NCBI RefSeq assembly: GCF_014201335.1
Contig: NZ_JACHEB010000016.1
Span: 58,095-122,094 of the forward strand
Length of the DNA stretch: 64,000 bases
From: Tunturiibacter gelidiferens
GTDB lineage: Bacteria > Acidobacteriota > Terriglobia > Terriglobales > Acidobacteriaceae
Direction: 5' to 3'
Positions within the stretch are counted from its first letter, which is position 1; the number at the start of each line of letters is the position of its first letter. Below are positions 1 to 9,231 of this stretch, in pieces. Made by a program: the position numbers and the translations under genes. The notes beneath the pieces are model-generated. The model was not told the DNA's origin and ran no database searches. It was given only the letters and a program-made list of their open reading frames with translations.

Positions 1-1035
1 GACGTTCGGTTCGCCGACAAAGACAATCTGGAACCGCCGCTCCAACGCAGCGTCCTTCTCGATGTACTTCCTGTACTCCGCGAGCGTCGTCGCGCCAATC
101 GCCCGAAGTGCTCCACGAGCCAATGCAGGCTTCAGCATATTGCTGGCATCCAGCGACCCCTCACTCGCTCCAGCCCCCACCAGAGTATGTAACTCATCGA
201 TGAACAAAATCACTTCGCCGTTCGACTCTTCAATCTCCTTCAGCACCGCCTTCAACCGATCCTCGAACTCGCCACGGAACTTCGCCCCCGCGATCATCGC
301 TCCCAGGTCGAGCGAGCACACACGCTTATTCTTCAGAATCTCTGGCACATCGCCCTGAATAATCCGTCGCGCCAATCCCTCCACAATCGCAGTCTTACCC
401 ACGCCAGGCTCGCCGATCAGCACCGGATTGTTCTTCGTCCGCCGGCTCAACACCTGCACTACCCGGCGAATCTCTTCATCCCTGCCAATCACCGGGTCCA
501 GTTTTCCGCGCCGCGCCAGATCCGTCAGGTCCTTGGCATACTTCTCCAGCGCCTGAAACTTCCCTTCAGGATTCTGATCCGTCACCCGTTGACTCCCCCG
601 CACCGCACTCAGCGCCTTCAGAATCGCCTCATACGTTCCACCCAGCGTCGCCAACGCAAGCTGCACCGGATCGTTCTTCGCCTTCGACAGCGCCAGCAGC
701 AGATGCTCCGTCGACACAAACTCGTCCTTGAAGTTTTCCGCTTCTTTGAACCCCTGCTCCAACACCTTCTGCAGCGCATTCGACAGCCCAGGCTGTCCAC
801 CGCCCTGAACCTTCGGCAGCTTCTCAACCGCCGAATTCACCCCCGACAACAACTGCTCCACCGGCACCCCAATCTTCTCCAGCACCGGGATCACCACTCC
901 CTCGCGGTCCTCCAGCAACGCCGCCATCAGATGCAGCGGCAGGACCTCCGGATTGCCGTTCTCGCCCGCATGCCCACCCGCCGCCTGCACCGCCTCCTGC
1001 GACTTCACCGTCAACCGACCCCATTTGATCGCCAT
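1..1035 (-). CDS. clpB: ATP-dependent disaggregase ClpB, N-terminal 345 codons (3' end outside the window)
   Basis: ClpB is a hexameric AAA+ chaperone that, with DnaK, pulls polypeptides out of heat-induced aggregates in the cytosol. The visible part has the Clp N-domain repeats (roughly residues 1-145), then the first AAA+ module with Walker A GEPGVGKT (around plus 395-420) and a Walker B region reading FLIDELH followed by TLVGAG (around 170-215). It continues in frame to base 1 at ALERRFQ. The start ATG at 1035 gives the usual ClpB opening MAIKWGRLT; an alternative reading frame from 1045 is not ClpB. The gene stands alone on the minus strand with its own upstream region, which shares a module with hsp20. 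Family assignment is firm; only the C-terminal half is unseen. Confidence 0.96.
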   Translation of the reverse strand, partial: MAIKWGRLTVKSQEAVQAAGGHAGENGNPEVLPLHLMAALLEDREGVVIPVLEKIGVPVEQLLSGVNSAVEKLPKVQGGGQPGLSNALQKVLEQGFKEAENFKDEFVSTEHLLLALSKAKNDPVQLALATLGGTYEAILKALSAVRGSQRVTDQNPEGKFQALEKYAKDLTDLARRGKLDPVIGRDEEIRRVVQVLSRRTKNNPVLIGEPGVGKTAIVEGLARRIIQGDVPEILKNKRVCSLDLGAMIAGAKFRGEFEDRLKAVLKEIEESNGEVILFIDELHTLVGAGASEGSLDASNMLKPALARGALRAIGATTLAEYRKYIEKDAALERRFQIVFVGEPNV

Positions 1036-1087
1036 AAATCTCCATCTCCTCAACTACTTCAACTAAATTTTGAGCTTTACCCTTTAA

Positions 1088-1138
1088 TTAGACGCCTGAA
1101 ATCAACAGAAGATGCGGAATCTGATAATAACTCACTCA
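1088..1138 (-). promoter_or_regulatory. Putative heat-shock promoter/operator module upstream of clpB
   Basis: Read on the minus strand, this stretch has the box TGAGTGA-N-TTATTATCA-N-ATT (plus 1118-1138), then GCATCT, 15 bases, then CGTCTAA within GCGTCTAA (plus 1088-1095). The same order recurs upstream of hsp20 at 3028-3080, with 19 of 21 box positions equal and the same 15-base spacing between the GCA(T/A)CT and CGTCTAA elements. The last element lies about 52 bases before the clpB ATG. The sequence match is seen directly; a role as promoter plus operator is inference. It is not the CIRCE or HAIR consensus. Confidence 0.5.
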
Positions 1139-1234
1139 CATCTGGCAATCAGCCCTCTAGTCCAGACAAGCTCCTCCGACAAAGGAGAACCATGACGCCG
1201 AACCCAAACAGTGAAGATCTAAGGCTCGTGCCCA

Positions 1235-1975
1235 ATGAAAGTAGACTTGTCCTCAACTCTCATGACTACCAACACCATCCCCGAGCCCAGCGAGCTGTCT
1301 GATGCGTTGATACTCGCTAGCACCGGCGGCCTCCTCGACGCCTTCGTATACCTCAACCATGGCCACGTCTTCGCCAACACCATGACCGGAAATGTCGTCT
1401 TACTTGGGATAGCAATCCTGGGCCATCAATGGCGCGAAGTCGTCCCCCACCTGGTCCCTATCCTTGGCTTCTTCGCCGGCGTTTCGTCCTCCCGGCATCT
1501 GCGCACACGAAGCAACCGAGCCGTCACCATTGCCCTGGCCTTCGAGATAATCACTCTCTTTGCCCTGGGCTGGATGCCAGCCAGCTTCCCCGACACCCTA
1601 TTCACCGCTATCGTCGCCTACGTCGCTGCGTTCCAGGTCACAAGCTTCCGCCATGTCAACCAGCTCTCGTTCAACTCCACCTTCATTACCGGAAATCTAC
1701 GCAACGCAATCGAGGGAGTTCATGACGCTCTCGACCCCTTCGGCACGCCCGACACCCGCGAGAAAGGCCGCGCCCAAGGCCTCGCCCTTGGCCTCATCTG
1801 TCTCTGTTTCCTGGCTGGAGCCGTTCTCGGAGCCTGGGCCGCGCCCCATCTCGCCAACCGCTCCCTCTGGCTCACCGAACCGCTGCTTTTCTTCGTAGCT
1901 CTCCGGAACCTTCGCCGCGCCGCTAAACCCGAATCACCCCACGTCGCTGCCCCAAACGCAGTCCCTTCGAAATAG
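1235..1975 (+). CDS. DUF1275 (YoaK-type) multi-pass membrane protein
   Basis: This 246-residue protein matches the DUF1275 family: the motif TGGLLDAFVYLNHGHVFAN, followed by MTGNVVLLG, is the family signature near the N-terminus. A second family-typical stretch is FNSTFITGNLRNAIEG in the middle. About six hydrophobic segments predict an inner-membrane protein. The function of the family is not established. The ATG at 1235 follows an AAGG about 11 bases upstream; an internal ATG at 1262 is a possible alternative start. It is transcribed divergently from clpB, about 200 bases away, with no operon partner. Confidence 0.85.
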   Translation: MKVDLSSTLMTTNTIPEPSELSDALILASTGGLLDAFVYLNHGHVFANTMTGNVVLLGIAILGHQWREVVPHLVPILGFFAGVSSSRHLRTRSNRAVTIALAFEIITLFALGWMPASFPDTLFTAIVAYVAAFQVTSFRHVNQLSFNSTFITGNLRNAIEGVHDALDPFGTPDTREKGRAQGLALGLICLCFLAGAVLGAWAAPHLANRSLWLTEPLLFFVALRNLRRAAKPESPHVAAPNAVPSK

Positions 1976-2017
1976 CTTTCAACCCACCCTCACTCACAAG
2001 AAGACCTTCGGTCGACT

Positions 2018-2338
2018 TCACCCTGCTTCGACATACTCCACTTCGCCGCCGGGATAGTCTATCTTGAGTGTTGGTCGCTCCAAATCACTGGCATGCCTGG
2101 GCATCCCATCGGCTTGGCGCCCCTTCACGCAACACGTAATCTGGCATTCAGGCATCATTCGCCGCATCTGGTCCAGTCCAGCGTGAGTGCCGTCCCAGAA
2201 GACCGTATTGCCGACATGGTTGCCGTACTCGTCGGTCCGCACTTCTTGTTCAGGCGCGAGAACCAGAAGAAATCGGCGGATAGGTGCAACAAACCATGAG
2301 TGATTGATAATTTCAACAGGCTCGCACCCTGAGCGCAC
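2018..2338 (-). CDS. Small hypothetical protein (106 residues)
   Basis: I do not recognise this protein. It would start at GTG (2338) with an AGG about 7 bases upstream, and it has balanced protein-like composition (VRTDEYGNHVGNTVFWDG; LERPTLKIDYPGGEVEY). There is no signal peptide or membrane segment and no obvious domain. It ends close to and convergent with the DUF1275 gene. An overlapping plus-strand frame (2093-2299) is less protein-like. It may be a real small cytosolic protein or a chance frame; similarity searching would decide. Confidence 0.4.
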   Translation of the reverse strand: MRSGCEPVEIINHSWFVAPIRRFLLVLAPEQEVRTDEYGNHVGNTVFWDGTHAGLDQMRRMMPECQITCCVKGRQADGMPRHASDLERPTLKIDYPGGEVEYVEAG

Positions 2339-2428
2339 AGTGCACCTGCTTCCGGCGGACTTTATAGCACTTTGCGCATACAGCTGTTTAGGTCTCTTTA
2401 GTAACCAATATCGAACTTAGCCGTCCCG

Positions 2429-2466
2429 CAAAAAAGAAGAGGGGGGCATGCGCCCTCCCCTTCAAA
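2429..2466 (-). terminator. Intrinsic terminator downstream of hsp20
   Basis: A GC-rich hairpin (arms about plus 2440-2448 and 2452-2460, with one mismatch and one wobble pair) lies just past the hsp20 stop. On the minus strand it is followed by a T-rich run reading TCTTCTTTTTT. Position and orientation fit termination of hsp20. Confidence 0.7.
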
Positions 2467-2481
2467 AAATATTAGAGCGAA

Positions 2482-2964
2482 TTACTGAGCCGTCTCAGCC
2501 TCAACCTGCCTCGAGCCGCCCACCTGCACCTTAATCTGCTTCGGCTGCGCCTCTGCCTTCTTTGGCAGCGCGATCGTCAACACGCCAGCGTCCGAAGAAG
2601 CTGTTACACCCTCCGTGTTCACAGTCTGCGGCAGAGTAAAGCTGCGAACGAAGCTTCCAAATCGCCGTTCGATCCGGTGGAAGTTCTCAGCCTTCTCGGT
2701 CTGCTCAAACTTCCGCTCGCCCTTGATCACCAGCGTCTGATTCTCCAGACGGATGTCCAGATCCTCCTGTTTTACGCCGGGAATCTCAAGCTTCACAACC
2801 AGCTTGTCCGCGTCTTCATAAACGTCCACCGCCGGAGTAAAGCCCGCGTTCGAGCCCTCCACCGATCCCGCAAAGTCGTTGAAGATCGAGTTCAACCGCT
2901 TCTGCAACCCTGCAACATCTTCAAAAGGCGTCCGCAACGGCACAAATCGAGTCATCGTTGTCAT
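2482..2964 (-). CDS. Small heat-shock protein, Hsp20/alpha-crystallin family
   Basis: This 160-residue protein is an ATP-independent holdase that binds unfolding proteins in the cytosol. The alpha-crystallin domain spans roughly residues 40-145. It includes the DKLVVKLEIPGVKQEDLDI strand region and the family-typical GVLTIALPK near the C-terminus. The flanking tails are short. The start ATG at 2964 has a strong AGGAGG ribosome site 5-6 bases upstream. It is a single-gene unit with its own terminator, and its upstream module is shared with clpB, which fits co-induction on heat or unfolding stress. Confidence 0.95.
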   Translation of the reverse strand: MTTMTRFVPLRTPFEDVAGLQKRLNSIFNDFAGSVEGSNAGFTPAVDVYEDADKLVVKLEIPGVKQEDLDIRLENQTLVIKGERKFEQTEKAENFHRIERRFGSFVRSFTLPQTVNTEGVTASSDAGVLTIALPKKAEAQPKQIKVQVGGSRQVEAETAQ

Positions 2965-3027
2965 AAAACCCTCCTATTCAGATACTTGAATGTCTCGGAG
3001 CAGGCCTTCAAACCGCCCCGCACTACT

Positions 3028-3080
3028 TTAGACGCAGATCAGCTTAAATAGTTGCATATAATTTGATAATAAATCACTCA
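3028..3080 (-). promoter_or_regulatory. Putative heat-shock promoter/operator module upstream of hsp20
   Basis: On the minus strand the box TGAGTGA-N-TTATTATCA-N-ATT (plus 3060-3080) is followed by GCAACT, 15 bases, and CGTCTAA within GCGTCTAA (plus 3028-3035). The last element is about 63 bases before the hsp20 ATG. It is the partner of the module at 1088-1138. The GCAACT-15-CGTCTAA pair resembles the layout of an ECF-type promoter, but the sigma factor cannot be named from sequence alone. Confidence 0.5.
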
Positions 3081-3225
3081 TATATTGCATAGTGCTAAAA
3101 ATGAATCGTTTAGAAGCTCCCTGAGCCTCAAATCAACCCTCAAAGGGCAAACATAACCCCTCGGTGTAATCGCCTACACCAGCCATCTGCTCTACAATCC
3201 TCCAAAGCAGCAAGAGGGCTAGCGA

Positions 3226-4197
3226 ATGACTGTTTCTGTCGTAATGCCCACCTATAACGCTCGGCCCTTCCTCCGCGACGCCATCGCCAGCGTTCTCGGC
3301 CAAACCTGGACCGACTTCGAACTCATCATCGTCGATGACGGCTCGACCGACGATTCGCTCGCCGTCGCCCAGTCCTTTGCCGAGACTGATCCGCGCGTCA
3401 AGGTCTTCGGTCAGCCCAATGCCGGCACCGCACTCGCACTCAATCGGGCCATCGACCTCGCCTCCTCCGAGTGGGTCTTCATCATGCACTCTGACGACCT
3501 CATGCACCCCAATCGCCTCGAGCGCCAGTTAGCCTTCCTCGAGGAACATCCGGAACTCGCCGTCGCCAGCAGCCTCGTCCGCCACATCGACGACAGCGGA
3601 AGAGTCATTGGCCGGGACAACTCCTTCTTATTCACTCACGAGGAGATCGAAGAAAAAATCCGCCTCAACAAGCTCATCGGCTTCAACCACCCGGCCGTCG
3701 TGCTTCGCAAAAGCGTCGTTCAAAGCATCGGAGGATATCGGCAGGAGTTCTGGCCAGCCGAAGACATCGACCTCTGGAACCGCCTCGCCGAGCAAGGCCA
3801 CAAGATCCTCGTCCAGCCCGAAACGCTCCTCGACTACCGCATCCACGGCGGCTCGGCCTCCATCTCCCGCGCACACCTCACCCGAATCAAAGTCCGCTGG
3901 CTCAAAGACTCCATGCTCCGCCGCCGCAGAAACGAACCCGAGCTTACGTGGGACCAGTTCCTCTCCCTCCGCCGCAAGTATCCCATCAAGCGCCGAATCA
4001 ACGAAGAGCGAGTCGACTTCTCGCAGATCTTCTACAAAGCCGCCGTCGGACACTTCGCCAAAAAGCAGTATCTCCACACCGTAGGCAACGCGGCCCTCGC
4101 CGTTCTCCTGCGCCCCTGGTACATCTCCTCCGAGATCATCAGCAAATCGAAGTGGCGGGTTAAAGGCAACACGAATCAAACCGAGTCGTCCTTCTAG
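3226..4197 (+). CDS. Family 2 glycosyltransferase (GT-A fold)
   Basis: This 323-residue enzyme would move a sugar from a nucleotide-sugar to an acceptor, probably a cell-surface glycan. The N-terminal GT2 nucleotide-binding region is clear: VVMPTYNARPFLRDAI, then LIIVDDGSTDDS at about residues 33-45. The metal-binding DxD equivalent is in MHSDDLMHPNRLE, near residue 88. The EDIDLWNRLAEQG segment around residue 185 matches the family's catalytic-base region. No membrane segment is evident. The ATG at 3226 follows an AGAGGG. Neighbours give no pathway clue; the acceptor is unknown. Confidence 0.9.
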   Translation: MTVSVVMPTYNARPFLRDAIASVLGQTWTDFELIIVDDGSTDDSLAVAQSFAETDPRVKVFGQPNAGTALALNRAIDLASSEWVFIMHSDDLMHPNRLERQLAFLEEHPELAVASSLVRHIDDSGRVIGRDNSFLFTHEEIEEKIRLNKLIGFNHPAVVLRKSVVQSIGGYRQEFWPAEDIDLWNRLAEQGHKILVQPETLLDYRIHGGSASISRAHLTRIKVRWLKDSMLRRRRNEPELTWDQFLSLRRKYPIKRRINEERVDFSQIFYKAAVGHFAKKQYLHTVGNAALAVLLRPWYISSEIISKSKWRVKGNTNQTESSF

Positions 4198-4227
4198 CCC
4201 GCCACCTCTCGATCGCCAAAAACCCTG

Positions 4228-5904
4228 CTACTTCCCGTCCTCCGTCCCCCGGATAAACGCCGCCACATCCGCATGGAATTGCTTCAGCACGTCCTCATTC
4301 ACATACACCATATGGCCGCTCTGGTAGTAGTGATAGCTGATATTCGCCTGTAGCTTCTGTGGAATCTGCAGATGATGCATCTCGAACTTGCCCTCGAAGT
4401 AAGGCGTCGCCAGGTCGTAGTACCCACCTGCCAGCATCACCTTCATCTTCGGATTCGACTTCATCGTGTACGCCAGATCCGGCATCACATTCGTCCCGCC
4501 CCACTGCTGATTCGCCGGCGGGCCACCCGGTGGCTGGTGCCGCAAATCCCACGTAAAGTCCGGATCCTCATAAGCCCCCGGCTTATACGTCTGATTCTCG
4601 CCATACTTCAGATCCGTCCGCATGTAGTGATTCAGCGCCGCCGTATAGGCAGAGGAGATTGCATTGCTCTGCGGGTCATACTCCGCATCCGAGCTCAGCG
4701 GATCGATATCCGGCCCCTTGTACCGCGTATCCAACCGTCCTGTCGTCGTCTCATCGTCAAGCTGCAGTTGCTTGCTGAATGCAGCACCTGTTACCCGAAG
4801 ATTCGCCCTCATCAAATACGCCACCGGCAGCCCGGTGTACTGATGCAGCTTCTCCGCCACAGCCTGCTTCGAAGCCTCGGGCAGCTCCGAACCCTTCAGC
4901 AGAGCGCTCATATAGTCGCCCAGTGCGTACTGCTCCACCTCGGCCAGAAACGGCTCCAGCGCCGCAGGCTGCGTCAGCAGCTTGTGATGATAAAAAGCGC
5001 TCGCCGCAAACGTAGGCAGACCCAGCGCATACGCCTGGTCCACCCCAGGATTCCACTTCGGCCCATCGATGCTGTTATCAAAGCTCAAAATCTGCGACAG
5101 CAGAACAATTCCATTCAAATCCACGTTCTGCAAAACGGCCGACAGCACCGCGCTCCGCGGCGTCCCATAGCTCTCGCCCATCAGGTACTTCGGCGAGTTC
5201 CATCGGTTGAACTTCGTCAGAAACCTGCGAATGAATCGGTCGAACGCATGCGCATCCTGGTCCACGCCCCAGAACGCCTTCTCCTTATCCTCGCCCATAA
5301 TCCGGCTGAACCCGGTCCCCGGCGCGTCGATAAAGACCACATCGCTCACATCCAGCAGACTGTAGTCGTTATTGACGATCTTGTACGGCGCGGCTTCATC
5401 ATGCTGTGCATCGGTCGTCACCACGCGCTTGGGGCCAAACGAACCCATATGCAGCCACATCGTCGCCGACCCCGGCCCACCGTTATACAAAAACGTTACA
5501 GGCCGCCCCGCTGGCGCATCTTTCTTGAAGTACGCCACATAAAACATCCGCGCCGTGGCAGTCGCTTCCTCCGGCTTCTCCGGATCTGGCGCCTTCACTC
5601 CCGTATCCGGCAACATCTTCCCATCCAGCCCCAGCATTGCGTCCTGGGAGTCCGTCGAGCCCACCGTCAGCGTGCCCGCGACCGCACGATAAGCAATCTT
5701 CTCCCCTCCCACCGTCACCGAGCCCTCTGTAGTCGAATCCGCCGGCGGCTCCGCAGACTCCACCACCGGCGTCCCCGTCACCACCAGCTTCTGGTCCTTC
5801 TTCTTATCGCTGTCTTTCTTCTCCTGCGCCCCCGCCCCCATCGCAAAAGCGACAGCCATCAGCACGCCGCAAGACGCACCCTTCAAAAGCAAATTCCTCG
5901 ACAT
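4228..5904 (-). CDS. Exported serine carboxypeptidase-like protein, peptidase family S10
   Basis: The 558-residue protein has an N-terminal signal peptide (hydrophobic stretch residues 5-25, AGAQ cleavage region), so it acts outside the cytoplasm. S10 carboxypeptidases remove C-terminal residues with a Ser-Asp-His triad. Here the nucleophile lies in GESYG (Ser245), the Asp in YYDLATPY (about 497) and the His in SGHMVY (about 531). The oxyanion-region motif NGGPGSATMW sits near residue 141. The ATG at 5904 is chosen because GGAG lies about 11 bases upstream and the signal peptide starts there. The frame stays open upstream through a hexanucleotide repeat, but that extension is low-complexity and not credible. 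It converges on the GT2 gene. Confidence 0.92.
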   Translation of the reverse strand: MSRNLLLKGASCGVLMAVAFAMGAGAQEKKDSDKKKDQKLVVTGTPVVESAEPPADSTTEGSVTVGGEKIAYRAVAGTLTVGSTDSQDAMLGLDGKMLPDTGVKAPDPEKPEEATATARMFYVAYFKKDAPAGRPVTFLYNGGPGSATMWLHMGSFGPKRVVTTDAQHDEAAPYKIVNNDYSLLDVSDVVFIDAPGTGFSRIMGEDKEKAFWGVDQDAHAFDRFIRRFLTKFNRWNSPKYLMGESYGTPRSAVLSAVLQNVDLNGIVLLSQILSFDNSIDGPKWNPGVDQAYALGLPTFAASAFYHHKLLTQPAALEPFLAEVEQYALGDYMSALLKGSELPEASKQAVAEKLHQYTGLPVAYLMRANLRVTGAAFSKQLQLDDETTTGRLDTRYKGPDIDPLSSDAEYDPQSNAISSAYTAALNHYMRTDLKYGENQTYKPGAYEDPDFTWDLRHQPPGGPPANQQWGGTNVMPDLAYTMKSNPKMKVMLAGGYYDLATPYFEGKFEMHHLQIPQKLQANISYHYYQSGHMVYVNEDVLKQFHADVAAFIRGTEDGK

Positions 5905-5960
5905 CCTCACACTCTCCAAAGCCAGATTTCCCAGTGCGAGAAGTATATCTACGTCGCCGC

Positions 5961-6160
<200 letters not shown>

Positions 6161-6208
6161 CTCCACCCATCCGTCTTACCACCAAAAACCAACCCACCCA
6201 GAAATCCC

Positions 6209-8863
6209 TTACTCCGCCCGCAGCGCCTCCACTGGATTGATTGACGCCGCTCTCCGCGCCGGAACGTAACTGGCCAGCAGAGCCGCCGCAACCAGCAGAA
6301 CCGCCACCCCCGCCAAAGTCCCCACATCCCATGACTGCACGCCAAACAGCATGCTCCGCAGCGCCACCGTCACACCCAGCGAGCACACCAGACCGACCAC
6401 AATACCCAGCGCCGCCAGCCTCCCACCCTCCCTCATAATCATCCGCTGCACCATCTCCCTCTGCGCGCCTAGCGCCATCCGCACGCCAATCTCCCGCGTC
6501 CTCTGCCCCACCGAATATGCAATCACTCCATACAATCCGATCATCCCCAGCAACAAAGCCAGCGCCGCAAACCCTCCCACCAGCCACGCCGACGACCGAT
6601 GCAAATAAGCCGTCTGCGACTCCTCGATATTCAACATCATCGTCGACTCATCCGCCGTGCCGATGCCGCGATCGAACTGGTGAATCGTCGAGACAAGCGT
6701 AGGCAGCAGCGCCTTCTCATCCTGACTCGTCCGAACAATCAGATTGAAGTACACGTCAGGGCTTTGATCCGCCGGATAGTACACCGCAGGCAGAGTCTGC
6801 TCATCGAGAGATGACTCGCGCAGATCGTCCACCACCCCAACAATCTCCTTGATCGACTTAGGCGACAACGTCGTATCGCCCATCCTCGCACCCAGTGGGT
6901 CCTGATCAGGAAAATACAGCTTCGCAAACGCCTCATTGATGATCACCACACGAGGCTTTGTAGCGTCTTCGTCTGGGTTGAAGAATCGCCCGCGAATCAG
7001 CTTCGCCTTCAGCGTCGTAAAGAAATTCGCCGTGACATCCCGTTCGTTCACTTCATTGTGCTCGCCGTTATACGGACGACCTACAAATCGCACCCACTCC
7101 GTATTGCCGTTCATCGTTACTGGCAGTTGGCTCGTTGTGGCTACCGAGGTCACGCCCGGCAACACCGAGATGCGATCCAGAAGTTGTCTCCGCGCCGCCA
7201 CTACCTGTTCATCCTTCGCATAGACCTTCTCCGGCAGCGCAACCGAAAGCGTAGCCAGGTGATCAGGTTGAAAGTTCAACTCAACATGCAGCAGATGGTA
7301 GAAACTCTTCCCCAGCAAACCCGCACCCACCAGCAGCACGGTGGCAATCGCAAGCTCCAGCACCGTAAGATTCGCGCCGATTTTCCGCCAAAAAACACCC
7401 GCCGAGCCCCGGGAGCCCTCCGTCAACCCCTCCCGCATCTCGCCGAACGACAACTGCACAATCGGCGTCAACGAAAAAATCACCGTGGCCATCACTGCAA
7501 TCGCCGCCGCAAAACATACAACATGTAAGTTCAGCCCAACTGCGCGCAGGTAGGGCATATGGGGCAGCATCTCCTTCGGGATAAGCCGCAGCAGCGCCTG
7601 CGAAGCAAAGATTGCACAGATCAATCCCAACAGCGAACTCCCGCACACAAGCAGAACACCTTCGGTTACAAATTGCCGCGCAAGCCGCAGCGGCGAAGCA
7701 CCCAACGCACCCCGCACCGCAATCTCCCGCCTCCGGCTCTCCGATCGCACCAGCAGCAAACTCGCCACATTCACGCACGCAATCAGCAGAAGCAGACCTG
7801 CGCCCGCCAGCAGAATAAGCAGTATCGGACGGATATCTCCAACAACCGCCTCTGTCAGCGACTGAACTGTCGCGCCCTGCCCGCGATTTGAGTCTGGATA
7901 TTGACGTTCCAGTTGCTGCGCAATAGCCTTTGTGTCCGCAAGCGCCGTCGCAATCGAAACTCCATCCTTCAGCCGCGCAACTCCGACTAACCCATGGCAG
8001 CTCCGTCTCAGGTCACATGTGTTCGCTCCCCCGGCATGCATCGTGGTCCAGAGCTCCGCATTATTGCGCGGCGCAAACTCAAAGCTGTCAGGCAACACGC
8101 CGACAACCACGTACGGTGTCCCGCTCAACGAAACGCTCTGCCCAACAATCTCTTTCCTGCCGCCAAACCGCTTCTGCCAGGCCGTGTAACTCAAAATGAC
8201 CGTTCGCGGTGCACTCAGCAGATCCTCCCCAGAATAAAAGTCGCGCCCAAGCAGAGGGGCTATCCCCAGCGTATGAAAGAACCCATCCGACACCCGCATT
8301 CCAGTCACTGGCTCAACCCCCGATGGCGTGTCCAGCAGATAGCCCGCCCCCTGGTAGATATCCAGCGAACGAAAGCTGTGATTCATCTTCTTCCAGTCGA
8401 GATAATCGGGATAAGAAAGATTCGCATGCGGAAACACTGCAACGCTCTCTGTCACATCCACCAAAGTACGTGGATCTTCATAAGGCAGCGGCTTCAGCAG
8501 CGCAGCATCCACAAACGCGAAGATCGCGACACTCGCCGCAATTCCAAGCGAAAGCATCAGCACAGCCGTAATCGTGAACCCAGGATTCTTCGTCAATTGC
8601 CGCAGCGCAAAGCGAAGATCCTGCCACAACGTCTCAAAGAATGGCGCCGTACCCCGCTCGCGATAAGCCTGCCGGGTCCGCTCCATCCCTCCCAGCTTCG
8701 CCAGGGCATCGCGTCGCGCCTCCTCCGCCGTCATGCCCGCGTGCATGTTGTCGTCGATATGCATCTGCAGATGTCCCTCAAGTTCGCTGGCAAACTCCTC
8801 CTCCCGCCGCGCACTCGAAAACATCCCGGCAAACCGCCTCATCGCTGCACGCAGGTTCTTCAT
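6209..8863 (-). CDS. ADOP-class ABC transporter permease (MacB/FtsX type), PadR-linked
   Basis: This 884-residue protein belongs to the acidobacterial duplicated orphan permease class. It has an N-terminal cytosolic prefix (about residues 15-75, REEEFASELEGHL and AEEARRDALAKLGG). Then come two copies of the MacB periplasmic domain plus FtsX permease unit: TM1 near residue 100 (TITAVLMLSLGIAASVAIF), core TMs near 350-460, a second unit from about 490, and the last TMs near 770-870. The end VEALRAE is typical. No ATPase gene is adjacent, as expected for an orphan permease. The start ATG overlaps the padR stop by 4 bases (ATGA), so the two are co-translated. The substrate is unknown. Confidence 0.93.
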   Translation of the reverse strand: MKNLRAAMRRFAGMFSSARREEEFASELEGHLQMHIDDNMHAGMTAEEARRDALAKLGGMERTRQAYRERGTAPFFETLWQDLRFALRQLTKNPGFTITAVLMLSLGIAASVAIFAFVDAALLKPLPYEDPRTLVDVTESVAVFPHANLSYPDYLDWKKMNHSFRSLDIYQGAGYLLDTPSGVEPVTGMRVSDGFFHTLGIAPLLGRDFYSGEDLLSAPRTVILSYTAWQKRFGGRKEIVGQSVSLSGTPYVVVGVLPDSFEFAPRNNAELWTTMHAGGANTCDLRRSCHGLVGVARLKDGVSIATALADTKAIAQQLERQYPDSNRGQGATVQSLTEAVVGDIRPILLILLAGAGLLLLIACVNVASLLLVRSESRRREIAVRGALGASPLRLARQFVTEGVLLVCGSSLLGLICAIFASQALLRLIPKEMLPHMPYLRAVGLNLHVVCFAAAIAVMATVIFSLTPIVQLSFGEMREGLTEGSRGSAGVFWRKIGANLTVLELAIATVLLVGAGLLGKSFYHLLHVELNFQPDHLATLSVALPEKVYAKDEQVVAARRQLLDRISVLPGVTSVATTSQLPVTMNGNTEWVRFVGRPYNGEHNEVNERDVTANFFTTLKAKLIRGRFFNPDEDATKPRVVIINEAFAKLYFPDQDPLGARMGDTTLSPKSIKEIVGVVDDLRESSLDEQTLPAVYYPADQSPDVYFNLIVRTSQDEKALLPTLVSTIHQFDRGIGTADESTMMLNIEESQTAYLHRSSAWLVGGFAALALLLGMIGLYGVIAYSVGQRTREIGVRMALGAQREMVQRMIMREGGRLAALGIVVGLVCSLGVTVALRSMLFGVQSWDVGTLAGVAVLLVAAALLASYVPARRAASINPVEALRAE

Positions 8864-9204
8864 GCCGGATCCTCCGTTCCGCGCAAAAACCGCGCCAGAA
8901 TCGCCGTCGTCTGCTCCCAGTTGTTGGTCTCTCGTTCGATCTGCTTGCGGCCCACCCGCGTCAGCTTATAAAACTTCGCCTTCCGATTGTTCTCCGACAC
9001 ACCCCACTCAGAAACAATCGCCCCCTCCTGTTCCAGCTTCAGCAGCGCCGGATACAGCGTCCCATAGTTCAGCGAGAGCACGTCCCCGCTGGTCTGTTCA
9101 ATCCGCCGCGCGATCCCATACCCATGCAGCTCGCCCATGCTCTCCAGCGTCTTCAACACCATCAACGCCAGCGTCCCCTGCCAAACATCCTTCTTCTCAC
9201 CCAT
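8860..9204 (-). CDS. PadR-family transcriptional regulator
   Basis: A 114-residue PadR winged-helix repressor. The GTLALMVLKTLES and LHGYGIARRIE helices are followed by SLNYGTLYPALLKLEQEG, the family's recognition region, and then the wing with NRKAKFYKLT. The ATG at 9204 has AGGAG six bases upstream. Its 4-base overlap with the ADOP permease implies one transcript, and PadR/ADOP pairs are common in acidobacteria, so it probably controls this operon itself. The inducing ligand is unknown. Confidence 0.95.
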   Translation of the reverse strand: MGEKKDVWQGTLALMVLKTLESMGELHGYGIARRIEQTSGDVLSLNYGTLYPALLKLEQEGAIVSEWGVSENNRKAKFYKLTRVGRKQIERETNNWEQTTAILARFLRGTEDPA

Positions 9205-9210
9205 GCCTGC

Positions 9211-9231
9211 TCCTATTGCCTATAAATAGGA
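9211..9231. promoter_or_regulatory. Inverted repeat just upstream of padR, possible PadR operator
   Basis: TCCTATT and AATAGGA form perfect 7-base arms separated by 7 bases. One arm overlaps the ribosome-binding site of padR. The position would suit autorepression. The palindrome is seen directly; binding by PadR is inferred. Confidence 0.4.

Noticed and set aside
589..1302. 237-residue frame opposite clpB
   Set aside because: Antisense shadow with Arg/Gln-rich composition; clpB is certain on the other strand.
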